This document shows, in pieces, positions 43,537 to 51,147 of a stretch of DNA of 64,000 nucleotides. The stretch is from JAPLJU01 sp036725345 (GTDB lineage Bacteria > Desulfobacterota > Syntrophia > Syntrophales > UBA2192). The DNA is taken from the NCBI GenBank assembly GCA_036725345.1, contig DAIMEJ010000002.1, forward strand, positions 124,001 through 188,000, given 5' to 3'. The position numbers and the translations under genes were made by a program. Every line of letters begins with the position of its first letter. The stretch's first letter is position 1. Under the pieces are notes generated by a model, which did not search any database, was not told the origin of the DNA, and saw nothing but the letters and a program-made list of their open reading frames with translations.

Positions 43537-44648
43537 TCTGCCCGTGCCTTCGGCTTCCCGGCTTCAGCGCCGGTATCTAGCCGGTGCGACCCCTCGAAGA
43601 TCCGCCGGTAGAACCAGGCGTGAAGGAAAAAGAAGAGCGTGATCCCTCCGGTGCGCCGGATCATCTTCCTCGCCAGCCGGCGGACCCTCGACTGTGCATC
43701 CACCTTCCTGTCGGAGAGATATACGGCCAGCAGCCCCCGGATGACCATCCGGTGGAACTCCGGGAACGGGAGCCGGGTGATGCCCCGGTCGGCCTGTTCG
43801 AAGAAGTGGGCGAAGCGCTCCTCCATCTGCTTCTCGTCGGCGTAAAAGGAACAGAAGTTGAGGTCTCCCCCTAAACGGTCCTCTTCCTGGTCCACGAAAT
43901 AATCCATCAGGATGTGAAGACCCTGGACCCAGGGGAAATAGGCGTCCTTGAGCCTGGCGGCGAGGTCCTCCGAAAAATCTTTCTGAAAACCGTGCGAGAC
44001 GAGACAGAAGATCCCGAGGGTCGAGCCGGTGCAGGCGGCGAACTCGTACCAGCTCATCTCAGGCAGGTCCTTCCGGTGAGATTTAAACCAGGCCTTCAAC
44101 CGGGGCAGGCGTTCTTCCTTCCTGACGTGCTTGTGGACCTGCAGGTCACAGTAGTAACCGGCTAGTTCCTTGAGGGCCGGCGCGATCTCGCCGTAGGCGG
44201 GATGCCTCTCCAGGGCAAACTGGCAGGTCTTGACCAGGGCGCTCAGGTAGCCGCCGTCATCCTGTTCATCGCGGAAACGATAGTAGCTCTCGAGCGGGGC
44301 GCCCGGCGTAAGGGCATGGCCCATGGAGGCGTGCAGGGCCCGGAAGTCCTCGGGGTCCAGGGACGTGCTCCTGTCGCAGAGATTGTCGAGATAGTCGCTG
44401 ATCGTCTGGTAGGCGACGATGAAACGGATCGCCTCTTTCCAGCGCTCGTCCGCGAGCAGCGCCAGGACCGCCCCCCCCTCGCAGTGAAAGGTCTTGGTCT
44501 CGATGCTTGCCAGGGCCTGGCTGCGCAATTCCGGATCGGGGATCTTCCTCGCCTTCTCCTTCCAGCCGTTGAGATACCGGTGGACGCAGGGCAGGACGCC
44601 GTGAATCGCGAGGCGGGCCATGGAAAAGAGGTTTGTCGGAACCTTCAT
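43497..44648 (-). CDS. YtpB/DUF2600 family, tetraprenyl-beta-curcumene synthase-like
   Basis: 383 residues from ATG 44648 (GGGAG upstream). It has the DUF2600 hallmark YQTISDYLDNLCDRSTSLD near residue 105, plus HILMDYFVDQEEDRLGGDLNFCSFY. Bacillus YtpB cyclises C35 or C25 prenyl diphosphates to sesquarterpenes. Members in Gram-negative anaerobes are known only as sequence. No prenyl synthase or squalene-hopene cyclase is adjacent. The terpene role is inferred. Confidence 0.82.
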   Translation of the reverse strand: MKVPTNLFSMARLAIHGVLPCVHRYLNGWKEKARKIPDPELRSQALASIETKTFHCEGGAVLALLADERWKEAIRFIVAYQTISDYLDNLCDRSTSLDPEDFRALHASMGHALTPGAPLESYYRFRDEQDDGGYLSALVKTCQFALERHPAYGEIAPALKELAGYYCDLQVHKHVRKEERLPRLKAWFKSHRKDLPEMSWYEFAACTGSTLGIFCLVSHGFQKDFSEDLAARLKDAYFPWVQGLHILMDYFVDQEEDRLGGDLNFCSFYADEKQMEERFAHFFEQADRGITRLPFPEFHRMVIRGLLAVYLSDRKVDAQSRVRRLARKMIRRTGGITLFFFLHAWFYRRIFEGSHRLDTGAEAGKPKARADQKVQVPAAHPPE

Positions 44649-44735
44649 AGGCTGCTCCCGACCAGTGCTTTTAGCACAGCCGGGTGTCGGAAACAAGCCG
44701 TACGATTTTTCGTGCCGAATCGGGCAACGGTCTGC

Positions 44736-44741
44736 TATAAT
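44736..44741 (+). promoter_or_regulatory. -10 element (TATAAT) before the DUF362 gene at 44789
   Basis: A perfect TATAAT, but TGCCGA at the -35 position is poor, so an activator or another sigma contact may be needed. It lies between divergent genes. Confidence 0.4.
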
Positions 44742-44788
44742 ACCCGGAAAAAGCGGTCCCCCAAGCCCGCCATCAGGTCCTGCCTTTC

Positions 44789-45919
44789 ATGTCCCGTGTC
44801 ATCGTAAGACGGTCCTCATACCATGCCGACAAACTCAAGCCCCACATCTTCGAAATGATGTCTTCCTTCGGCACGGACGCCATCAGGACGGGAATGCGGG
44901 TCCTGGTGAAACCGAATTTTCTTTCGCCCGCCTCCCCCGACGATGGTCTCCTCACCCACCCCGCTGTTGTCAGGGCCGTCTGTGAATACCTGCTTCAGAA
45001 AGGGGCCAGCGTCACCGTCGGGGACAGCCCCGCCATGGGCTCCTTCGAAAAAATCCTGAGGGACAACGGAATCCGAGATGCCCTTGCCGGCCTCGACGTG
45101 AAGGTCGAGGAGTTCAGTTCCTCCGCGAAGGTAGACATCGGCGAGCCCTTCGGCAGGATCGACATGGCCGAAGAGGCCCTGCGGGCGGACAGGGTGATCA
45201 ATCTCCCCAAGCTCAAGACGCACAGCCAAATGCTCCTGACGCTGGGGGTCAAGAACTGCTTCGGCTGCATCGCGGGGTTTCGGAAGGCCGAGTGGCACAT
45301 GCGGGCAGGGGTCAATCACGAGATGTTCGCAAGGCTTCTCGTCCAGATTCACCGGGCCGTGAACCCTTCCCTGACCATTCTCGACGGCATCATCGCCCTG
45401 GAGGGACCGGGCCCCGGCCGCGGCGGCATCCCCCGGCACCTGGGCGTCCTCATGGCAAGTGACAGCGCACTTGCCGTAGATGTCACGGTCTGCCGCATGC
45501 TCGGGATTGACCCGGAAACGCTCCCGACGAACAGGGTGGCCCGGCAGATGGGGCTCTTGCCCGAACAGATTGAAATCGAGGGGATCCTGCCGGGAGTGGA
45601 GGATTTCAAAATCCCCGGGGCCACTTCTCTCGTTTACGGCCCCAAACCCTTTCAGGGATTCGTCAGGCGCCACCTGACGAGAAGACCCGTGGCGGACGAT
45701 GATCTCTGCGCTCTCTGCGGGGACTGCACGACCTTCTGTCCCGCCGGGGCCATCGGGGATAAGGGGAAGAAACTGCGCTTCGACTACGACAGGTGCATCC
45801 GCTGTTACTGCTGCATCGAGGTCTGCCCGAAGGGTGCGCTCCGGACAGCGGAGAGTTTTCCGGCAGCGCTCTTCAGGAAGTTGATTCAAAAGAAGGACGC
45901 CCCGGGGCGGAAGTCCTGA
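44789..45919 (+). CDS. DUF362 protein with two 4Fe-4S motifs
   Basis: 376 residues. The DUF362 domain (10-300) has VLVKPNFLSPASPDDG, INLPKLKTHSQMLLTLGVKNCFGC and ILDGIIALEGPGPG. The C-terminus is a ferredoxin with CALCGDCTTFCPAGA and CIRCYCCIEVCPKGA. Proteins of this build are common in anaerobes, and their reaction is not established. It is cytosolic, with no signal. Two other DUF362 proteins lie within 9 kb. Confidence 0.88.
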   Translation: MSRVIVRRSSYHADKLKPHIFEMMSSFGTDAIRTGMRVLVKPNFLSPASPDDGLLTHPAVVRAVCEYLLQKGASVTVGDSPAMGSFEKILRDNGIRDALAGLDVKVEEFSSSAKVDIGEPFGRIDMAEEALRADRVINLPKLKTHSQMLLTLGVKNCFGCIAGFRKAEWHMRAGVNHEMFARLLVQIHRAVNPSLTILDGIIALEGPGPGRGGIPRHLGVLMASDSALAVDVTVCRMLGIDPETLPTNRVARQMGLLPEQIEIEGILPGVEDFKIPGATSLVYGPKPFQGFVRRHLTRRPVADDDLCALCGDCTTFCPAGAIGDKGKKLRFDYDRCIRCYCCIEVCPKGALRTAESFPAALFRKLIQKKDAPGRKS

Positions 45920-46006
45920 CCCCCAGAGAAAAAGGATTCACAAACGGGGGGGTTCCATGGTAGATAAAAAATCGAGACTATGCCATTTGAAAAGGAGGTT
46001 TTCGTT

Positions 46007-46501
46007 ATGTCCGATGAGCGGGCCCTGACACTCGGTTTCAAAATAAACGAAAAAAGCGTCACGACCCTCCTCTTACTTGTCCTGCTGCCCAACCTCCTGG
46101 GCGCGATTCAGATTTCGACCCCCTGGGGCTTCAAGATACACTTCTTCCAGTACGCCATCTTTCTTGCCGCCTTTGCCTTCGGGCCCGTCGGCGGACTGCT
46201 TTCGGGGTCGGTCGGTTCCCTCTACGCCGCTTACCTGATGGCAAACCCCTACATCCTGATCGGGAACGCACTCCTGGGCCTGGCGACGGGATACTTCGTC
46301 AGACGCGGCTATTCCTGCCTTGTCTCGGCCCTGCTGGGCTTTGCCGTCCAGATCCCCTGGATCGCATTCACGGATTTATTCCTGATGAATCTGCCTGCCT
46401 CTTTTGTCGGGGGGCTGATTATCACGCTCACCGTCACCAATGGCCTCTGGGCGGCACTGGCCGGCATGAGCGCTGCCCCGCTCAAGAGATACCTGGAATG
46501 A
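46007..46501 (+). CDS. Membrane protein resembling ECF transporter S components
   Basis: 164 residues from ATG 46007 (AAGGAGG six bases upstream). There are about five membrane spans, with AAFAFGPVGGLLSGSVGSLYAAYLMANPYILIGNALLGLATGYF in the middle, the pattern of S components (ThiT/BioY-like group) that bind a vitamin or ion. No ECF ATPases or T protein are here, so it would share a distant energising module or work alone. It overlaps the DUF1893 gene by ATGA. Confidence 0.65.
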   Translation: MSDERALTLGFKINEKSVTTLLLLVLLPNLLGAIQISTPWGFKIHFFQYAIFLAAFAFGPVGGLLSGSVGSLYAAYLMANPYILIGNALLGLATGYFVRRGYSCLVSALLGFAVQIPWIAFTDLFLMNLPASFVGGLIITLTVTNGLWAALAGMSAAPLKRYLE

Positions 46502-46911
46502 TCGCCCCCGATTTCTCGAAATACGCCCTGGCCCTAGTCCATGACGGTCACATCGTTTTTTCCTCACAGAACAAGGGGATTGCACCACTGATGGAATGCA
46601 TCGAGGCTTGCTCCGCCAAGTATCGAAACTGCCTTTTGTACGACAGGGTCATCGGTCTTGCCGCGGCAAAGCTCGTGGTGGCTTCGAGAATGATCACGTC
46701 GGTCGTGGCAGGGGTCTCTTCACAACCCGCCGTAGAATTTTTGCAGAAAAGCGACATTCCAATGGAGTCACAGCTAACGGTCCCCCGCATCATCGCCCGC
46801 GACGGGGTATCGACCTGCCCCATGGAACAGAGGGCCCTGTCAACGGATGATGCCGACCTCTTCTTGAACCAGATGAGAGTTTTCTTTCGGGATCTGAAAG
46901 AAAAGAGCTGA
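46498..46911 (+). CDS. DUF1893 protein (TM1506-like, deaminase-like fold)
   Basis: 137 residues matching DUF1893: ALVHDGHIVFSSQNKGIAPLMECIE, LYDRVIGLAAAKLVVAS, CPMEQRAL. The fold of Thermotoga TM1506 resembles cytidine deaminases, without known activity. The conserved EACSAKYRNC and TCPMEQ cysteines could be functional. Translational coupling to the membrane gene suggests it handles the imported compound. Function is unknown. Confidence 0.75.
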   Translation: MIAPDFSKYALALVHDGHIVFSSQNKGIAPLMECIEACSAKYRNCLLYDRVIGLAAAKLVVASRMITSVVAGVSSQPAVEFLQKSDIPMESQLTVPRIIARDGVSTCPMEQRALSTDDADLFLNQMRVFFRDLKEKS

Positions 46912-46959
46912 GGGCTGCCTGCTCATAAGGGCGGCCCGATGGCCGGACCGGCAGGCAAA

Positions 46960-46993
46960 AAAAAGCCCCCGACGTGTCGAACGGGGGCTTTTT
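46960..46993. terminator. Bidirectional terminator between DUF1893 and HU genes
   Basis: A perfect 12-bp stem (46960-46971 with 46982-46993) of GCCCCCG type flanked by A on one side and T on the other, so it ends transcription from both directions. It serves the plus-strand operon and the minus-strand HU gene. Confidence 0.85.
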
Positions 46994-47005
46994 CTATCCA
47001 GGCAA

Positions 47006-47275
47006 CTATTTTACGGCATTCTTGAGCTCTCTTCCGGGAATGAACTTCGGGACATTCCTGGCGGGAATCTTGATCTCTTTGCCCGTCCTGGGATTTCTCC
47101 CCTTCCGGGCCGCCCTTTTCGACACGGCGAAGGTTCCGAAACCCACCAGGGTCACCCTCGCTTTCTTCTTCAACGCCTTCGTGATCACCTCGAAGACGCA
47201 ATCCACCGCCGCAGCAGCGGCCTTCTTTGTTTCCACGATCTTTGCGACTTCTTCTACCAGATCAGCCTTATTCAT
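47006..47275 (-). CDS. HU family DNA-binding protein
   Basis: 89 residues, the usual HU size: MNKADLVEEVAKIV, FGTFAVSKRAARKGRNPRTGKEIKIPARNVPKF. It bends and packs DNA as a dimer. AAGGAGGGTGAG lies before the ATG. The alanine-rich second helix (KKAAAAAVDCVFE) is a local feature. It sits 106 bases after dksA. Confidence 0.96.
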   Translation of the reverse strand: MNKADLVEEVAKIVETKKAAAAAVDCVFEVITKALKKKARVTLVGFGTFAVSKRAARKGRNPRTGKEIKIPARNVPKFIPGRELKNAVK

Positions 47276-47381
47276 CTCACCCTCCTTCTGTCATAATGTT
47301 CTCAACTTCTGTTTGGCCGCCGCCCGGCGATCCCGCTCACGGATCGCGCCTTTCCTGTCCTTTATTATCCTCCTTTCTTTT

Positions 47382-47750
47382 TTAATAAAACGCGGCTCGC
47401 AGTCGTCTTTCATGGACTTCCTTGCGTGACTGACATTCGAGGCAAAGACTCGTCGTGGGGCGGGCCATCAGTCTATTCAGGGAAATGGATTCTCCGCAGT
47501 CCTCGCAGATGCCGTAGGATCCGGCGTCGATCTGTTCGAGGGCTTCCCTCAGCCTTTGGAGAAGCTGCCGCTCCCGCTCCTTCACGACCAGGCTGAAGTC
47601 CCGGTGGGAGGTCAGTGCGGCTACATCACTCGGATCGGGAAGGTTGAGGTGAATCCCTCTGATTTCTGAAAGGGAGAGGGCCTTTGAGGTTAATTCGCGA
47701 ATCATCGCGACGAGCATCTTCCGAATCGTTTCGAACTCTTTTCTTTTCAT
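47382..47750 (-). CDS. DksA/TraR family zinc-finger regulator
   Basis: 122 residues. A coiled coil with DxxDxA-type tip DPSDVAALTSHRD (about 39-51), then the zinc finger CEDCGE...CLECQ. DksA enters the RNA polymerase secondary channel and works with ppGpp. The acidic tip is kept, so it is probably active. It is shorter than E. coli DksA (151), in the range of the smaller DksA-like proteins. Confidence 0.9.
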   Translation of the reverse strand: MKRKEFETIRKMLVAMIRELTSKALSLSEIRGIHLNLPDPSDVAALTSHRDFSLVVKERERQLLQRLREALEQIDAGSYGICEDCGESISLNRLMARPTTSLCLECQSRKEVHERRLRAAFY

Positions 47751-48271
47751 TTCATCCCCCCCTTGATGTTCTGTTTTCGAAATATGCCGACTGGGTCCGT
47801 TCTCTCCTCTGCTCCGATTCAGGACTGCGCTTTGTCGTTTCTTGCGGGGATCCTGAATTGAGCAATTTTGTTTGTATGAGGGGATGCATTTACTGTGCCT
47901 TCACACCTCTGCAGTGTCAAATAATTCATCTGTATAATCAATTAGATAGCTCTAAATCGTTGCATCCAATTCCTCCCAAATAACTGGAATTCCTGCATGC
48001 GTCAAAAGATCAACGCTTTTTCTGTTTTGATTATTGACAGTAACCGGCGGGTGTAAAGCGTCAGAGTTCCTTTCAGGACCCGGAGGCCCGGAAGGGACCG
48101 GGTGAAGGCAGGCTTTTTCAGCCCGGGAAAGATATAAAAAAGAAACGCGCCGCGGGGAGGATGCGAGCGCGCATATTCTCACGGGGAAACGGAGGCACCG
48201 CTCCTCTCGAGTGCCTCTGGCATCAAACATGTATTAAACAGAAAGTGAGAAAAACCCAGAGGAGTTCATCC
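47751..48271. other. Long intergenic space upstream of dksA
   Basis: About 520 bases without a convincing gene. The 47780-48010 part is AT-richer than its surroundings and may hold the dksA promoter. A hairpin GAGGCAC/GTGCCTC lies at about 48192-48217, ahead of the small gene at 48272. A small RNA cannot be ruled out. Confidence 0.4.
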
Positions 48272-48427
48272 ATGTATCTCGACATCCATCCCCGTCACAC
48301 CCCGGCAGAAGTCATTGCGATGCGTCTCATCGTTCTTCTCGCCTGGCCCTTCGAAAAGCTGAGCCTCTGGTTGCGCCGGTGCACGGAGAAGATGCACAAC
48401 ATCGATCTCGGCAGCGTGGATTTTTAG
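48272..48427 (+). CDS. Small protein, 51 residues, unknown
   Basis: ATG 48272 with AGAGGAG six bases ahead. The product MYLDIHPRHTPAEVIAMRLI continues with an amphipathic or weakly hydrophobic helix (VLLAWPFEKLSLWLRRC). The good ribosome site supports translation. It could lie at the membrane surface. No family recognised. Confidence 0.5.
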   Translation: MYLDIHPRHTPAEVIAMRLIVLLAWPFEKLSLWLRRCTEKMHNIDLGSVDF

Positions 48428-48509
48428 ACATCAGGACCGATGACCCCGACCATCGGTAATCACATCAGGACAGGGGTTGCCCAGACCCTTCTTCCGCATA
48501 TCGACGGGA

Positions 48510-49553
48510 CTACAGTTCCACCAGCGTGTATCGATTATCCCCCAGGCCGATGGCCGCCCCGTACCTTGTAATGTGAGACCCGTCAACACCTGTCGCTTTC
48601 CTGAAAATATCGACGTTACGGTGCTCTTTCAGCACCAGGTCGTATGAAGCCTGGTCGCAGGCCACGGGGTCCGTTGATGCGACGAGGCCCACGTCTTTCC
48701 CGATCACCTCAGAATCGGGCATGCAGTCGCAGTCTTTTGTGATGTGATTGACGAAATTCACGCAGACACATATCTTCCCTTTAGACGCTCCGAGGGCATA
48801 CTCCGCGCAACGCTCCATCACTTCGAGGCTCGTCGCCCCGTGCCACGGGATTTCGATGGCTTCGCTGCCGCAGACGGCGATGCATTCCGCGCAGCCGATG
48901 CAGCGTTCCGGGTCGATGACGGCTTTTTCATCCTCCGGCATGGAGATCGCGTCGGCCGGGCAGTTCTCCACGCACTGTCCGCAGGAGATGCACTCGGCAT
49001 TCACATAGGGCTTGATTTTGGAGTGCATCTCCAGCTTGCCGGCCCTGGAACCGCACCCCATGCCGAGGTTCTTGAGGGCTCCGCCGAAACCGAAGAGGAT
49101 GTGCCCCTTGAAGTGTGATACGACGATCAGGGCATTTGCGCGGGCGATGTGCCTCGCGATCCTGACCCTGGAGAATATCCGGCCTGAAATCGGTATTTCC
49201 TCCTCCTCTTCACCGGCTTGACCGTCCGCGATGACAATCTTCGTCTTCAGGGCATCGAACCCATGCTCCTTCGCAATCTTCATGTGGTCCGTGGCGTTGA
49301 GCCTCATGCCCCTGTAGAGGGTATTCGCATCCGTCAGAAAGAGCCGGTCAGTTAGGGGCTTCAGCGACTCAATGATCGGCCGGATATGCCCGGGAGAGAC
49401 AAAGCGGGTGTTACCTTTCTCCCCGAAATGAACCTTGATCGCCACATCATCGTCCCCTGTCCAATTGCCCGTCCTGTCAGCGAGGACTTTGTCAAAAACA
49501 TTCCGGATTGTCCCCGGGTCGATCCGGGTGGAATAATAAACTTTCGCTGCCAT
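48510..49553 (-). CDS. DUF362 protein with inserted ferredoxin domain
   Basis: 347 residues from ATG 49553 (GGGAAGG upstream). DUF362 features include AIKVHFGEKGNTRFV, VVSHFKGHILFGFGGALKNLGMGC and a late STDPVACDQASYDL. In its middle (about 188-245) are two 4Fe-4S motifs, CISCGQCVENCPADA and CIGCAECIAVCGSEA. The ferredoxin part is internal, unlike the gene at 44789, where it is C-terminal. Function not known; redox. Confidence 0.88.
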   Translation of the reverse strand: MAAKVYYSTRIDPGTIRNVFDKVLADRTGNWTGDDDVAIKVHFGEKGNTRFVSPGHIRPIIESLKPLTDRLFLTDANTLYRGMRLNATDHMKIAKEHGFDALKTKIVIADGQAGEEEEEIPISGRIFSRVRIARHIARANALIVVSHFKGHILFGFGGALKNLGMGCGSRAGKLEMHSKIKPYVNAECISCGQCVENCPADAISMPEDEKAVIDPERCIGCAECIAVCGSEAIEIPWHGATSLEVMERCAEYALGASKGKICVCVNFVNHITKDCDCMPDSEVIGKDVGLVASTDPVACDQASYDLVLKEHRNVDIFRKATGVDGSHITRYGAAIGLGDNRYTLVEL

Positions 49554-49781
49554 GCCTTCCCCCTGCAAAAACGAAAATCACACCCGAGTTTTTTCATACC
49601 CGAAAGCGGCTTTTTTGCCAAGGTGAATGTCCCCGCCCTTTTTGCCACCGGTCGCAGGATCTTTGCAAACGGGGATCCCGTCCTTAATATACAGGTCAGA
49701 AGAGCCATTTTTTCCTGAGGATTTCGACGTAATTTTATGCTATAGGGATCCTACGAAATTTCATCGCAAGGAGAGTGAGAA

Positions 49782-49961
49782 ATGGCATCGCAGTTGCCCG
49801 AAGGAGAAGAGATCCGCAGGGCCATCAAATGGATTTCCGAATTGCGTGAGACCCAGCCCGACCGGAAGCTGAGCAAGCTGGTGGAAGAAGCGGCTCTCAG
49901 GTTTGATCTCTCTCCTCAGCAGACTGATTTTCTTTATAATTTCTTTACCAAGAAACCCTGA
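49782..49961 (+). CDS. Small conserved-looking protein, 59 residues
   Basis: ATG 49782 behind AAGGAGAG. The product is MASQLPEGEEIRRAIKWISE followed by helices with KLSKLVEEAALRFDLSPQQTDFLYNFF. Composition is typical of a folded all-helical cytosolic protein. It stands alone between DUF362 and the RsbRD-like gene. No function known to me. Confidence 0.6.
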   Translation: MASQLPEGEEIRRAIKWISELRETQPDRKLSKLVEEAALRFDLSPQQTDFLYNFFTKKP

Positions 49962-50032
49962 CGGTCCGTGACCTGAGGCCTTCACGGGTAGACACTCAGG
50001 AACACAGTATCCTGCAACCCGGCCCAAAGGAC

Positions 50033-50341
50033 ATGAAGGTCCATACGCTAGCGAAAGCAGAGATCGCAGATACGGTCATGGGAGGCTCTGGCAGGGGCAT
50101 TCAGGGCCCGTGGCTTCCCATCAAGCTGGAGCCTTTCAAGGTCCCGGAAATCTCTCACGCCGGGATTTCAAGCCCGTCTCACCTGCTCTACCGATCCGAC
50201 GAGAAAGGCGACCTGAACGGTGAATGTCAGGATGCCGTTTTTCTGGGGGGAATACTTTCTCTCTATGGAAAGACCCGTGAAGGATCGGTCATCCTCAGCA
50301 GGACCCAGATCAAGGGTATCAACATCGACACCTGGGCCTGA
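50033..50341 (+). CDS. Doubtful ORF, 102 residues
   Basis: Starts ATG 50033; AAAGGAC is almost touching the start, which is too close for a good site. Third-base GC is gene-like. The sequence (GECQDAVFLGGILSLYGKT, then REGSVILSRTQIKGINIDTW) is not known to me. It may be a decayed gene or chance. Confidence 0.25.
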   Translation: MKVHTLAKAEIADTVMGGSGRGIQGPWLPIKLEPFKVPEISHAGISSPSHLLYRSDEKGDLNGECQDAVFLGGILSLYGKTREGSVILSRTQIKGINIDTWA

Positions 50342-50479
50342 TCCAAAGCCCTTTCCTCCCAGGGGCTTGAACCCCAAAAGACAAAACGCGCCGTCTCCAA
50401 GATCGTAACGGCATTTTTGCCACCGGCAGAAGCTTTCCGCGACACCTGCCATTGATCGCTCAAACCCTGTAAAAAGCAC

Positions 50480-50508
50480 TTGACCCCCGCCGAGGAATCA
50501 AATAATAG
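50480..50508 (+). promoter_or_regulatory. Promoter of the RsbRD-like gene
   Basis: -35 TTGACC (50480-50485), with -10 either TAATAG (17-base spacer, 50503-50508) or AATAAT (15-base spacer, 50501-50506). The 5' leader is about 80 bases, ending in GGGGAGGGAACCGC before the ATG. Confidence 0.5.
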
Positions 50509-50591
50509 AAAACGGCCCTTGAGGGAAGTAAACGGGTAGACGCGGAAGCGTTCTTCCGGGTCCCGGGTATAAAAAAAGGGGAGGGAACCGC

Positions 50592-51050
50592 ATGTTAGCC
50601 TTTGCCGATAAGTTACTGCACGTTACGGAACAGCACGCCAAGGAAATCTCCGGTCAGTGGTGCAAGGCCATCCAATCGAATCCCAGGACACCGACACTGC
50701 ACACGACGACCCGGGAAAAATGCGTGGAGTTCGCTGTAGAATTCTACAAGAATTTACGACGGATTTATTTCGACGAGCCTCCCTACAAACAGGTCGAAAA
50801 ATACTTCGAGCATTACGCCGAGGAGCGGGTCCGGGAGGGGCTGCCCCTTCATGAAGCGATATACGCCCTCGTGATGCTCAGGCGGCAGATGTGGCTTTTT
50901 GCCGATTTCCAGGCGATCTTCATGACGGCCATGGACCAGTACAAGGCCGTCGAGAGCATCAACCGGACGATCCGCATCTTCGACCAGGGGATCTACATCA
51001 TCTCAAAGAAGTACGGTGAGCTGGAAAAGGCCCGAAAGAACGTGAAGTAG
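50592..51050 (+). CDS. RsbRD N-terminal-domain protein
   Basis: 152 residues, all helical, matching the RsbRD_N type: WCKAIQSNPRTPTL, YFEHYAEERVREGLPLHEAIYALVMLRRQMW. In stressosomes this domain is attached to a STAS domain; here it stands alone. It might sense a signal and pass it to a separate partner. It is framed by its own promoter and terminator. Confidence 0.78.
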   Translation: MLAFADKLLHVTEQHAKEISGQWCKAIQSNPRTPTLHTTTREKCVEFAVEFYKNLRRIYFDEPPYKQVEKYFEHYAEERVREGLPLHEAIYALVMLRRQMWLFADFQAIFMTAMDQYKAVESINRTIRIFDQGIYIISKKYGELEKARKNVK

Positions 51051-51084
51051 CCCCTGACGCCGCGCAGGCCGCCGCCAGCACATG

Positions 51085-51121
51085 AAAGCCCTTCCCGATC
51101 GCCTGTCGGGAAGGGCTTTTT
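51085..51121 (+). terminator. Terminator after the RsbRD-like gene
   Basis: A perfect 14-bp stem (51085-51098 with 51106-51119) ending in a T run. It can also stop minus-strand transcription from the polyferredoxin gene, since A's precede the stem. Confidence 0.85.
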
Positions 51122-51147
51122 ACGTCGCCCGGAAAACCGGGAGATGA

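Larger units (their letters stand above)
49962..50591. other. Intergenic space with one doubtful ORF
   Basis: 630 bases. One plus-strand frame (50033-50341) is possible. Minus-strand frames look like chance. The right end carries the promoter at 50480-50508 for the next gene. Confidence 0.4.

Noticed and set aside
48192..48217. Riboswitch at the GAGGCAC/GTGCCTC hairpin
   Set aside because: Only one plain 7-bp stem; none of the conserved cores of known riboswitch classes could be recognised.
50168..50479. Minus-strand open frame in the space before the RsbRD-like gene
   Set aside because: No ribosome site, no likeness to known proteins, and it overlaps another equally weak frame.
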